DNA of 64,000 nucleotides from Platanthera guangdongensis (GCA_039583875.1 CM077159.1:102633287-102697286); one strand, 5' to 3'; numbered from the stretch's first letter, positions 51,986 to 63,532 are shown. Notes: generated by a model not told the origin, from the sequence alone. Program-made: numbers and translations.

Positions 51986-53441
51986 GTACGGACTGGCCCT
52001 TGTGGCCAGCGGACTGGACTTGGTGTGATCTGAACCAAGTCCAGGATAGCTCAGTCCGGGGAGATCGCGCAGTGGAGCGCGGGCTGGTTTCTCAGTCCGC
52101 CAAGCGTAGTAGAAGTGCTGTTGCCTTGTTTGCTAGCTTGGGGAAATGCGGACTGGAGAATTGCTTATGCAGGAGCGTGCGGACTGGAGCCGGAGTCCGC
52201 TGAGTACGGTTTAGCCTTGTGATGAGGTTATGGACTCAGGAGTTGCGGACTGGAGTCTGCTGTTAGCGGACTTGGATTGGCGTGTCCGCTAAGTCCGGAG
52301 GTGCCTTGGCAATGAGGCAATGGACTTGGGATATGCGGACGGAAACCGGGTGTCCGCTGAGTCCGGCAGGTGCCTTGATGGCGAGGCTGCGGGCTCGGGT
52401 TTTGCGGGCTGATGCCTTGTCCGCAGAATGACAGACACAGCTGTTGTGGAGTCCGATTGTGGTCGTCCTGGCTTGGCCTCAGGCGGCAAGGCGGGCTGGA
52501 TATTGGAGTCCGGCCTTGGAGAAGCTAGGGCGGACTGGCTATCTGCACAGGAGCGGCGAACTGGAATGTGTGTCCGCGGGCTGGCGGACACACTTGTTCT
52601 AGCTGCGGGATGTGGCGGTTATCCTATCGGCTAGGGCGATGACCATACTCATCGTCGTGCCTATAAATAGGACCCATGTCACATCAGGAAAAAAATCATA
52701 GGAACCTAGACCGAAGTAAGTGAACAGTATTTGAGCTCGCGTTAGTTGCTGCGGTCTGGACCTTAGTGTCCGCGCGGATTGAGAGTTGACCCGGTTGTGC
52801 TGTGCAGGTTGTGCGGATAGCGCTGGAAAGCCAGGACTTGGCTCTGATTGCGGTCAGGGACAGTGCGGACTCTGCGGTTAAGCAACAGGCGGTAAACAGC
52901 AGGTCGCGGATAGCGACCAGGCGGTCTTCTCTTTGGCGACTTGGTTTGGGGTTCAGGAAGTAGCCTGCTTCAGGCGGACTGTTCCATTCGGTGACGCAGC
53001 TTGTGCGGTCTGGCGGCGTGCAGATCGGCAGTGAAGAGCTAAGCATTGGAATAGGGGTGAGTCCGCGCGGCTTGGGTTGCGGTCTGGCGACCTGGCGAAC
53101 TGAGCGGACTCCACAGCAGTACGTCGGCGGCTTGTTGATTGAGTCCGCGCGGCTTGTTTTTTGTTCTTGTATTTGTAACTGTCTCTGCTCTCCTGGTGTT
53201 GGGTTTTGGGGAAGCATGTCTCGCCATGTAATGTCTCGCCTTGGAAAGAAGTTTGCTCTTGATCAATAAAGAAGCTTGTGCTGCATGTGTTGCTGGTTGT
53301 TACTGCTTTGTTGAGATAACCCCTGCTAACTCCACGATCCGGGAAAACTTTCAACATTATAAGTGGGTGTATTCTCCTTCGGTTTGTTGAGTTTTCAACA
53401 GGGTATCCAAGGGGGCGTCTGCGGTTTGTTGAATTTTAACA
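51574..53441 (+). repeat. copia D 3' LTR
   Basis: 1,868 bp, same termini as the 5' LTR; TATAAATA at 52662-52669 and AATAAA at 53265-53270. Followed by CTCAT. Confidence 0.95.
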
Positions 53442-53446
53442 CTCAT

Positions 53447-53579
53447 TTTTCTTCATCTGTCCAATCATGGCCTACCTACATGCATGAACTAAAGCACACA
53501 TCAAATATATTATGTGTGTATGTCATTGACCCATTTGACTTCTTACAAATCTGGGATATTGGGATCAATAGACCCAACA
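53447..53579 (-). repeat. Sirevirus H LTR, right part
   Basis: Continues H after element D and ends GACCCAACA, which on the minus strand is the TGTTGGGTC LTR start. The TGCATGAACTAAAGCACACATC stretch inside it marks the left limit of the later 3.4 kb duplication. Confidence 0.8.
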
Positions 53580-53925
53580 ATCTCGCCCTATTTGAAGAAG
53601 TCAAAATAATACAGGTCATTGACAATACAACATATTCATCATAGACAAAAACTTATCATTAGTAGAAACGTTACCAGAATACCATATTTCTCTAGCCTAT
53701 GGAGAATTACACACTCCCCTTGGCATGATGCTGCCATCCATATAATTTCACCTGTCTATCCTTCTTACCCCTTTGACTCTATCCTCCTCCCTTTTGACCT
53801 CTGCAATAGGGAGCAATCTGTGGGGTTTTTATCCTCCTATCCGTCTGGAGTAGAGCTTCCACTTTGACTCAATCTAGCTCAGCTCTCTTAATATTCTGTT
53901 GGGTTAGCTCCCTCTCAACAGCTGC
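53580..53925 (-). pseudogene. Sirevirus H PPT and end of its downstream ORF
   Basis: The minus strand has the PPT-like AAATAGGGCGAGAT at the LTR, then further right a degenerate frame including AAVERELTQQNIKRAELD, KVEALLQTDRR. This is the Lys/Glu-rich tail expected of the Sirevirus downstream ORF, comparable to 63533-64000 in element I. It is interrupted by LTR G1. A second, slightly different copy lies at 56999-57344. Confidence 0.6.
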
Positions 53926-56387
53926 TGTAACAGCCCAAAGTTCAGCATGGGAAAAATTTGGGTGACACGGCCTGGGATATGGGCGTGTCCCAAGGAGTGT
54001 CCTGCTCAGGTGCGGAAACATCGCGAGTTCGATGAAAATGCGTTCGACGAAGTGTTCGGGAGGAACATGCCCCATGTCACGGGTGTGTGATGGGGCATGT
54101 CACAGGCGTGCCCGACCCAAATGACTGCTCGAGTGATTGTCTCGAGTAGGTCTCGAGTGGGTCTCGAGTAGTGGTGACACAGGCGTGTCATCCTTCGGAC
54201 ACGGGCGTGTCCTGTTCTATGTTGATGACTCGAGTAGATCTCGAGGAAATATCTCGAGTGGGTAGAGCTGTCTTAAGTACCTAAGGAATACGGGCGTGTC
54301 GGTCATGTGACACGAGAGTGTCTTGACTAACTACTCGAGTAGTCCTCTCAAGTAGGTCACGAGTATGACTCGAGTGCAGTACACACCCTATGTCACGGGC
54401 GTGACTTGGCCGTCACGGCCGTGTACCCTGGCCGTGACCTGTTTCGGGATAAGACAGTTTGTGCACCGCTTAGAGTACACGACCTGTGACATGGGGCGTG
54501 TCACAGGGCGTGTCGGACCCAAAAAGTGAGTTTACAGCTTTTTCATCGCCGTCCATTTTCTTCAGCTGGGATCTAAGGGCTGAGAGACCTTCCTGCTTCC
54601 TTAAGGCCGAAAACTGAGAAATAATTCTCATTATGTTATGGCCTTCATCTTTCTAAAATTCTAAAGAGAGAAAGAGAGGAAAAAGGAGGAGGAGGAAGTG
54701 GGGCTGATCTCTGGTGGAGCTTGAGAGTGTCAAGCTGAGATCCAAGGCCATCTTCGCGGAGGAAAAGTTGTTGCGGTTCTTTCTAGCCAGCTAGGAGCTC
54801 ATGGCACCGAAGCGGTCTTCAAGGGTAACGACCTTTCTTCCTAGCCATGTGAAGGCTTCCTTTTTGGCATATGCACATGATTTCCCCACCAAAGGGTGGC
54901 TTGTTGTGGGAATCTTTGGGTTGATTCATGGAATCCCCAATCATTTGACATATAGATCCGGAATTGGAGTACGGAATAGGCATGCTGTGTGAAGCCCATC
55001 TGGACAGGTTGATCTGGATTGGTGATGTTGTATACAAACCGGAGAAGACTCCGTAATAAATGCGTAGTTTAGGAGTCGACGGGTTAGACCTGTGAAGGTA
55101 AGTAGCAGGAAGTACTGGAGTGGTAGTGCAGGAAAATACCCGTAGAATGTTTATGCTTTTGAGTTTTACCTGTGAAGGGAAGTAGAAGGAAGTACTGGTG
55201 TGCCCAGGAAATACCCTTTTGAATGCTTGATATGCAGGGGTGGTACCTGTGAAGGGAAGTAACATGAAGTACTGGTATGCCCAGGAAAATACCCTTAACA
55301 TTTGTGATATCGACAGGGTTGTACCTATGAAGGGGAGTAACATGAAGTACTAGTGCGCCCAGGAAAGACCTGCTGATCAAATGGGTGTAAGAAAGTACTG
55401 GTGCGCCCAGGAAAACACCCAGGTTGTGAACAGGATTGGTGAGACCGACCAGTGCTTTTTTGTAGCCGCGAGTATGCCGTACTCGGTGATGGCAAGGCGA
55501 TTTGAGCAACGGGGGGTGGAGGATCCGAGCTGCGTTATGTCCGTCTGACGAGAGACTTGAAAGTGCGGTCTGTTGGAGCGCATAGCGAGAGCCTTTAGCC
55601 TGCGCGCCATGACACAATGGGGGGCTACGGGCCATCCCGGTGTCCGAAGACTAGAAATCCGGCTGCACGACATGGAGTGAAATGCTCAAGTGATTTGCAG
55701 TTGGGTTGCGACCCTGAGATGGTGGTGGGACCCGTGTTCGCCGGTACACCAAGAATGTGCTCTGAGTGCACGGATCGTCGGGCCGCATGTCTGACGATTG
55801 TGATGAAATGGATGTGCGTGAGAGCACATTGTATGAACTATATATATGCTGGTGCTATGCCTGCAGGGAATGAATACCACTGCCCCGGGAGAGGGGTAGG
55901 GTCGTTATAATTTGGTCAGCTGAATGCTGACCGTTGCCTCTATTTTCCACCGTTGGGTGGACTGTCCCTGTGTAGGTGATGGAGAGCCAAGTGGGACGCA
56001 AAAAGGTTGATGTCCATGCTGCTTTTGCTACTTCTGCTGCCACTAGCCCTATATGAAATGGAAGTGTTATGTTTTCTTTTGATGTGGCTGGCCTGCGTGC
56101 TAATGTTTGAGGCCACTATTTTGAAAGCCCTGTAAGGCCATAAGGACAACTGTTTATATTTGTTGTAAGACATTCCTATGATGTATAAATGTGGAGCTTT
56201 TATATGTTGGACATTCAGGTGTGGAGTTCAAGTGATAGTTTTGGCTTCCGCTAGAATGCCATGTGTTAGGGTGCGCTGCGCTACTCTGGTATCACTCTGT
56301 AACTTCACCGCCTGTTTTGTGGCATATGCTATGGGACCCCGACCCGACCTTCTAGTATATGGTATGTGAACGGATGGGGTTGTTTCA
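53926..56387 (+). repeat. Tekay LTR G1 (5' LTR)
   Basis: About 2.46 kb, starting TGTAACAGCCCAAAG and ending GGGGTTGTTTCA (one base off the GTTACA end of F). It has a hairpin array at 53957-54515 with ACTCGAGT palindromes between hairpins, and tandem ~70 bp units at about 55080-55410. Followed by a gag start, so it is a 5' LTR in plus orientation. Confidence 0.85.
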
Positions 56388-56900
56388 TTTTTGGAATCAG
56401 CTGTCTTGGTTTTTCCCTTTCGAAGTCGTGGTCGACTTCTTTTGTGGGGTGGCGGTCACATGTATGTGCGAACCACGTTAACACGATTGAACTCCTGAAT
56501 GTCCACTGTAGGAATGCAAATACCTCTGTTTGAGGAACTTGAGTGTTCCTATCTTGTTGATAGTGCTTGTGCATGGTCGCTAATGTGTTTGGCTTGTCCA
56601 CCGTTAGGTGATGCGAAGTGGAGCTGGGCAGTCAGAGCCCCAGCGTTTTGATGAAAGTACGGTACCAGCTGAGGTGCCTACACCTCCACCGTCTGCTGAA
56701 CATGTGTGTTTAGTTACTGAGGCTTTATTTGCCATGATGCAATGCCAGCCGATTGGGAAGGCACAACCGGCGTTGAGGCCAGAACAAGTGGAGGCGAGGC
56801 CAGAACCTGTAGCGACTGTAGATCCTCGAGCGGCCGAACGACAGTTGAAGCGGTTTATGAGCTTTCATCCGCCTACGTTCTAGGGAGTGGGATCTCCAGC
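56388..56900 (+). pseudogene. Tekay G1 leader and gag N-terminus, truncated
   Basis: The frame from 56608 reads MMRSGAGQSEPQRFDE, PPPSAEHVCLVTEALF, RAAERQLKRFMSFHPPTF, then TAG and GVGSP. It is related to gypsy B gag (MKYFLSFHPPSFKGVGTP), which supports a Tekay/Del identity. It breaks at 56900, where the sequence jumps to a second copy of the Sirevirus H flank. Confidence 0.75.
56391..56402 (+). other. degenerate primer-binding site of G1
   Basis: TTGGAATCAGCT, recognisable as a changed TTGGTATCAGAG, a few bases after the LTR end. Confidence 0.5.
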
Positions 56901-57344
56901 GCATGAACTAAAGCACACATCAAATACATTATGTGTGTATGTCATTGACCCATTTGACTTCTTACAAATCTGGGATATTGGGATCAATAGACCCAACAAT
57001 CTCCCCATATTTGAAGAAGTCAAAACAATACAGGTCATTGACAACACAACATATTCATCACAGACAAAAACTTATCATTAGTAGAAAAGTTACCACAATA
57101 CCATATTTCTCTTGCCTATGGAGAATTACACACTCCCCCGAGCATGATGCTGCCATCCATATAATTTCACCTCTTTATCCTTCTTACCCCTTTGACTCTA
57201 TCCTCCTCCCTTTTGACCTCTGCAATAGGGAGCAATCTGTGGGGTTTTTCTCCTCCTATCCGTATGGAGTAGAGCTTCCACTTTGACTCAATCTAGCTCA
57301 GCTCACTTCATATTCTGTTGGGTTAGCTCCTCCTCAACAGCTGC
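56901..57344. repeat. duplicated Sirevirus H segment (start of second tandem copy)
   Basis: It matches 53482-53925 base for base apart from scattered changes: the H LTR end (to 56998), PPT and downstream ORF tail. The duplicated unit is 53482-56900 (3,419 bp), and this is the beginning of its direct repeat. Confidence 0.9.
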
Positions 57345-58625
57345 TGTAACAACCCAAAGTTCAGCATGGGAAAAATTTGGGTGACACGGCCTGGGACACG
57401 TGCGTGTCCCAAGGAGTGTCCTGCTCAGGTGCGGAAACATCGTGAAAATGCATTCGACGAAGTGTTCGGGAGGAACACGCCCCATGTCACGGGCGTGTCA
57501 TGGGGCATGTCACGGGCTTACCCGACCCAAATGACTACTCGAGTGATTGTCTCGAGTAGGTCTCGAGTGGGTCTCAAGTAGTGCTGACACAGGCGTGTCA
57601 TCCTTCGGACATGGGCGTGTCCTGTTCTATGTTGATGACTCGAGTAGATCTCGAGGAAATATCTTTAGTGGGTAGAGCTGTCTCAAGTACCTAAGGAACA
57701 TGGGCATGTCGGTCATGTGACACGGGCGTGTCTTGACTAACTACTCGAGTAGTCCTCTCGAGTAGGTCACGAGTATGACTCGAGTGCAGTACACGCCCTG
57801 TGTCACGGGCGTGACTTGGCCGTCACGGCCGTGTACCCTGGCCGTGACCTATTTCGGGATAAGGTGGTTTGTGCACCGCTTAGAGTACACGGCCTGTGAC
57901 ATGGGGCGTGTCACAGGGCGTGTCGGACCCGAAAAGTGAGTTTACAGCTTTTTCATCGCCGTCCATTTTCTTCAGCTGGGATCTAAGGGCTGAGAGACCT
58001 TCCTGCTTCCTTAAGTCCGAAAACTGAGAAAGAATTCTCATTATGTTATGACCTTCATCTTTCTAAAATTCTAAAGAGAGAAAGAGAGGAAAAAGGAGGA
58101 GGAGGAAGTGGGGCTGATCTCTGGTGAAGCTTGAGAGTGTCAAGCTGAGATCCAAGTCCATCTTTGCGGAGGAAAAGTTGTTGCGGTTCTTTCTAGCCAG
58201 CTAGGAGCTCATGGCACCGAAGCGGTCTTCAAGGGTAACGACCTTTCTTCCTAGCCATGTGAAGGCTTCCTTTTTGGCATATGCACATGATTTCCCCACC
58301 AAAGGGTGGCTTGTTGTGGGAATCTTTGGGTTGATTCATGGAATCCCCAATCATTTGACATATAGATCCGGAATTGGAGTAGGGAATAGGCATACTGTGT
58401 GAATCCCATCCGGACAGGTTGATATGGATTCTTGATGTTGCATACAAGCCGGAGAAGACTCCGTAATAAACGCGTAGTTTAGGAGTCCACGGGTTAGACC
58501 TGTGAAGGAAAGTAGCAGGAAGTACTGGAGTGGTAGTCCAGAAAAATACCCGTAGAATGTTTATGCTTTTGGGTTTTACCTGTGAAGGGAAGTAGCAGGA
58601 AGTACTGGTGTGCCCAGGAAATACC
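57345..58625 (+). repeat. Tekay LTR G2, interrupted
   Basis: Second copy of G1 from TGTAACAACCC onward, with a 12 bp deletion relative to G1 in the stretch after GCGGAAACATCG and a hairpin array at 57376-57930. It stops at CAGGAAATACC, where Sirevirus I begins. The remainder is expected beyond the right edge of the window, after element I. Confidence 0.85.
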
Positions 58626-58773
58626 TAAAAGAAATTGTACCTAATCGCCTAGAGGGGGGGGGGGGTGAATAGGTGACTTAAATCTTTTTTAACTTTTTAG
58701 GCAGATTGCAGATAATATCACAGATTTATAAGTACTTCTTCACAGCAAACAATCAGCAATCACAGAATAAACA
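58626..58773 (-). repeat. Sirevirus I LTR, left part
   Basis: TAAAAGAAATTGTACC (TGAAAG in E and H), CGCCTAGAG, a run of 12 G at 58654-58665, then GTGAATAGGTGAC. It ends in AAACA (58769-58773), the left target duplication of solo LTR K. Confidence 0.75.
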
Positions 58774-61387
58774 TGTAACACCTCCCCTGTAATGGATGTA
58801 TAATATGGGTCCGGCCGGGGCCCCACAACATACGAACGCCACAGCTTTAGTATTAAAAGTTGATATAGCTACCCAAACTCAAAACACTTGCACAACACAG
58901 CGGAAAACCAAGCACAACTAGAAGTTATCCACTAACCAAAGAGTAAACAAATGGCTTTAAGGCCTTACATCAAATGTCCAAAAGTAAAGAGTACATCAAA
59001 CATGAATGTGCTCAGCACTCCTAATCTAACTCGGCATGCAAGCCAGACAAAATAGTCTCAAACATACATCAATCAAAAGTAGTGCTACCAAAAGAGAAAA
59101 CACTTCATGGGCTTAGGCCTTTTTGCCGGCGTGCTAGCTCCTGCGTGCGATCCTTGCCCTGTAAAAATTATTAGTAACGAGGGTCAGCAAAGGCTGACCT
59201 CAAACTGTGTAACAACACATCTCCTCCCGGCCGCCCCTAACGGACCCCGGGGAACCCTCCAACCTGCAAGTCAGCACTTCATATGCAATATAAATTTCTA
59301 TAACTAGAAAAGCATTAAAACAGGCTTGGATGTCTCAATCAACAAACATGTTCTCTACTGGTTGAGCATATAAAGAAAGGGCCTACTATGCAACATGAAT
59401 GCAACACCCGGGCTTCACCCAAGGTACCCTACAGCGTATGCATCTAGCACAACATCACATCATTTGGGTACTCACATTTCCCCAATTGGCATAGAGCCGC
59501 AAACACTAAGGGAGTCACCTTTCCCTTAAACGGCGCACAGGCCGCCACAAGGAATTCTTGCCAAGGCCCCACCCGCTCATGGGCTTAGCCCCGGGCTTGC
59601 CTGCAAGCTCTGACGTCTCATGTCAGGATTCCAACAAACACCGACCGACCGATTCTAAGAAGCCTTGCTGGACCCCACCCGCTCGTGGCCTCTTTTCCCG
59701 GGCTTGCCCCAAGCTTGGCATTCTTGTCAGTCTCACAGAAGGGGACTAGTCTCGCCGGGACACTCTCCACACATGACGCACATGTCACGGGATAGCCAGC
59801 CGACCACGGAGACATAGCCACGCCTTGGCACAACACAAACCAAGACTGAAAAATCTAAATCCCTCATTGTACCGCAGCGTTCCCGCGCACCAAGGAAAAC
59901 ATCTCCAACTCGTGCGGAGCTAACCTTATCCACCAAGGAAACCATCTCCATTCTCATACGGAGCTAACCTTGTCCCTCAAGGAAACCATCTACCGCCACG
60001 AGGAGCTAACCTTGTCCGGGTTCGACTACACGTACCTTTGCAAGCAAGCGGGACAATCACCACCACAACACAAACGACATCTTGCCGCAACGGAAATCTC
60101 TACGAATCCCTAAGTTCGTATGCAACATCACCGGGCCGGACTAACGGTCGCGACCACGGCTTCACCCACCATGCCTAATCCACTAGCGAAACGGATCTCT
60201 AATGCAAAATATGCCGGGGACGGACTCAATCAACCCGGAAGTTCCTCTTGAAACTTGGCAAACCAAAACCCCTCTCATTTGAGAGTTTGGTGCCCAAAAT
60301 CTAGAAGGAAACGATGCTAAAAACGTGCATCCTAAAGACCGAGAGGAGAGATGTCGTTACCTTCCGACTCCTCTTCCTTGCCATGGCAAACTAGCCGGAT
60401 GGAAAACTTCGCAACGCTCCAAGCTTCACGGATCCGGACTCGGCTCGCGATTTGGAGCTCCGAAACCCTTCCTACAGCCCAAGAGTTCTTCTTCTTCCTC
60501 CTTGCTCTAGTTTCTCTCAAGAACTAAGAAAGAGAGGACTTGAAAAAGAATGAGGATCTGTAACCCTAAATTCGGACTTAACTTCCCAGGAGATGGCCTG
60601 AACCGTTAGATCCCAAACCAGAAAAAGACTGACCGCGATTCGCCTGGAAAATAAAAGACCTGGGCCGAACACGGCCTGGCACACGCCCGTGTCCAGGGCC
60701 GTGTGCCTCATTCGCCATCTCAAATCGACGCGCCTGGAATCAGACACGGGCATTCGACACGCCCGTGTTCAATCCGACACGCCCGTGTCCCCAGCGACAC
60801 GGCCGTGTGGCCTGCCGTGTGTCTCCAACGACACGGCCCCAACACCAACCCGAGAGGTGACACGGCCTGGGACACGCCCGTGTCCCAAGCCGTGTGCCAA
60901 GTCTCGACACCCGTCGACAGGCTTTGTGTCGACACCGCGGAAAAACGTCGAGCGAAGATCGTCGACCAAGCGGGACACGCCCTGTGACACTCCCGTGTCA
61001 CAGGCCGTGTGCCCTAGTCTCGACACTTTGTCGAGCGAATGTGTCGACACTTGGGCCAAGTGTCGACACGGCCTCGACACGCCCTGCGACACGCCCATGT
61101 CGCAGGCCGTGTGCCCCACTCTCGACACTCTGTCGAGCACAAAGTGTCGACACTTGGGCCGAGTGTCGACACGGCCTCGACACGCCCTGCGACACGCCCG
61201 TGTCGCAGGCCGTGTGCCCCACTCTCGACACTCTGTCGAGCACAAAGTGTCGACACTTGGGCCGAGTGTCGACACGGCCTCGACACGCCCTACGACACGC
61301 CCGTGTCGCAGGCCGTGTGCCTCCTGCCAGAACCCAAAAATTTTCAGCACTGCAGACTGAACCTCTTGCAAAAACTGGGGTGTTACA
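58774..61387 (-). repeat. B-family Tekay solo LTR K
   Basis: About 2.61 kb, TGTAACACC to GGTGTTACA, flanked by AAACA at 58769-58773 and 61388-61392. It is homologous over its length to the LTRs of gypsy B but has three CACCAAGGAAA...GAGCTAACCTTGTC units (59888-60020), and its hairpin array (60666-61322) includes three successive near-identical blocks with TGTCGACAC palindromes. No internal sequence, so a solo LTR. Confidence 0.92.
60666..61322. repeat. hairpin array of K, with tandem 90-100 bp blocks
   Basis: Hairpins of the form CTGCGACACGCCCGTGTCGCAG and CTGTGACAC...GTGTCACAG alternate with CTCGACACTCTGTCGAG and GTGTCGACAC palindromes. From about 61000 the combination is repeated in tandem three times. 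Confidence 0.85.
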
Positions 61388-61392
61388 AAACA

Positions 61393-63256
61393 TGCACACA
61401 GTGAACACATAGATTTATAGTGGTTCCCCAAGGTTTGGGTACATCCACTTTCCCCTTCGCCTATCTAGTAGTGTACTAGATTCAGCCAAACTCCTCCACT
61501 ATACCTCAGATCCTCAGATCTTACACTCAGAACCCCAAATGGTTCCTACAGCTCAGGCCCAAGGCCCTACAACTCAGTCTTCTCCAAAGACCTACACTCA
61601 GCCACAAGGCCTACACTCAGCCACAACAGGCCTACACTCAGAGATATGGATCTCCTACACTCAGGCACACAGGCCCTACCACTCAGCCTTTATAATTGCA
61701 GGCTTACAACTCAGATCCCTAAGGATCCTACAAGAAATTTAGAATACAAAGTATATACCTACAACTCAGAAAAAAAGAGATGAGTTGACAGGTTCTTGAT
61801 GAGTTCTTGAATGAACTCTGCTGAGATCAACCTCACTTGGCTTTCTTCAAAGCTTCTTGAATGTAGAACACAATAGGATTGATTCTCTGCAGCTGATCTT
61901 CAATCACTGCAACTTAAGATTCAGAACTAGGTCTGAACCCTTCTTCACAGCCTGGTTCCAACGGCTGTCTTCTTGGAAGGAGCTCTCTCTCTCCAACTAC
62001 TTAGATCTTTACTTGAAATGATTCTTCAATGAATTGCTAGATCTTCTTCTCTTTTTCAATCTCTTGATCATCTCTTTCTGTTGACAGTATAAGCCTTTAT
62101 ATAGGCCTTTTTCATGGTGACCGGCTGATCCGATTCCTAACAGCTTTCTAACAACTCTGACAGTTACAGTAGACCGGCTGGAATGACAGCTGTCATGTCA
62201 TCCAGTCACTTCTTGAAATATCTGTAACTGTCTGAAAGTGTCGAGACAGTCTGTCTTGAAGTGTCGACACTTATAGACCAAGTGTCGACACAAGTAGACT
62301 AAGTGTCGACACTAGCCTTAAAGGTGTCGACACAACTCCTTGTGTTGTAGAATTTATGTCTCGACACTGCTTTTTCATCATGTGTCGACCCTGATATTGT
62401 GTGTCGACACAACTTCTTGTTCTTCAGTACTTAGTTGAATTCTTGTAAGTGTCGACACAACTCCTTTGTGTCGACACATCTTCATGTGTTGAACTTGTTC
62501 TGTGTCGACACATCTTCTTGGTGTTGACACATGTCTTCTGTGTTGATACTTGCTGAGTGTCGACACAGCTCCTTGTGTCGACACATTCTTCTTATGTTGA
62601 TACTTTTGCTGAGTGTCGACACATCTCCTTTGTGTCGACACCTGTACTTAGAATTTTGTTGAACTTTGTTGAGTGTCGACACAGCCTCCTAGTGTCGACA
62701 CTTTCTTCATGTGTTGAGTCTTCTGCTGAGTGTCGACACATTCTTCATTATGTCGACACTTTCTTCATGTGTTGAGTCTTCTGCTGAGTGTCGACACATT
62801 TTACATTGTGTCGACACTTGTACTTAGACTCTGTTGAATTTGCTGAGTGTCGACACAGCCTCCAAGTGTCGACACTTTCTGATGTAGACACAGTTCCTCT
62901 GGGTGTCGACACTGCTTCTAAGTGTCGACACTTCTTCACTGGACATTTCTTCATTGAGTGTCGACACAGCCTTCATGTGTCGACACTTTCTGTTTGGTGT
63001 CGACTCTGCATCCCTGCTGTCGACACAATTACTCCAAGTGTCGACACTGCTTGTCTGGGTGTCGACACAAGTCTTCTTAAGTGTCGACACTTTCCTTCTG
63101 GGTGTCGACACATGAACTTAGAAACTTTTCAGCTTTCCCTGCAAATACTTAACCGACACAACTAAACTCAAAACACATCAAATACATTTTGATGTATATC
63201 ATTGAGTAGGGTGAGGCTTCTTCAAATCAGGTACATTCATTCCAATGGACCCAACA
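61393..63256 (-). repeat. Sirevirus I LTR, right part (3' LTR)
   Basis: It holds the TATAGTGGTTCCCC...GGGTACATCCACTTT block (61415-61455), CCTACACTCAG repeats (61500-61760), and a long array of GTGTCGACAC palindromes separated by 10-30 bases (62230-63115). It ends GGACCCAACA, with the internal region to the right. Confidence 0.85.
62230..63115. repeat. GTGTCGACAC palindrome array
   Basis: The ten-base palindrome GTGTCGACAC, or one-base variants, recurs dozens of times, mostly in pairs separated by short C/T-rich spacers (TTCTTCATG, TCCTTGT). Frames on both strands show MSTQ / VSTL repeats, which simply reflect it. Confidence 0.92.
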
Positions 63257-63270
63257 ATCTCCCCCTATTT
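63257..63270 (-). other. polypurine tract of Sirevirus I
   Basis: Minus strand CCAAATAGGGGGAGAT next to the LTR start, as in E. Confidence 0.88.
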
Positions 63271-63532
63271 GGAGAAGTCATAACCCTTAGTCAATGATAT
63301 ATACCATACATAACAAAATTACAGTATGATGTAAAACAGGATCATGCAATCAGGGAAAGTACATAAACATGTATTAAACAAAACATGTACACACATATAT
63401 CTCAGAACAATTATGTAATAGATTTTTCACACATCACATTGTTCTAACAACTTTGTCATGTTCATTATACAAAAGTTTACAGAGTGTTTAAAATCAAAAG
63501 ATTACAACTGTAAACTAAGGATACATTCTATT
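63271..63532. other. Sirevirus I 3' untranslated internal region
   Basis: AT-rich, no frame; lies between the downstream ORF stop and the PPT. Confidence 0.6.

Noticed and set aside
54801..54992. Small frame MAPKRSSRVTTFLPSHVKAS in LTR G1, repeated in G2 and partly in F
   Set aside because: G1 and G2 are a tandem duplication, so their identity is not evidence of selection, and F's copy is frameshifted. It could be a leader uORF, but I cannot support it as a gene.
62230..63115. CRISPR-like array of GTGTCGACAC with spacers
   Set aside because: The spacers are related C/T-rich variants of irregular length inside a retrotransposon LTR.
62378..63165. Repeated MSTQ / SVDT / CRHS peptide frames
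   Set aside because: Products of the GTGTCGACAC array in all frames; no domain and no start context.
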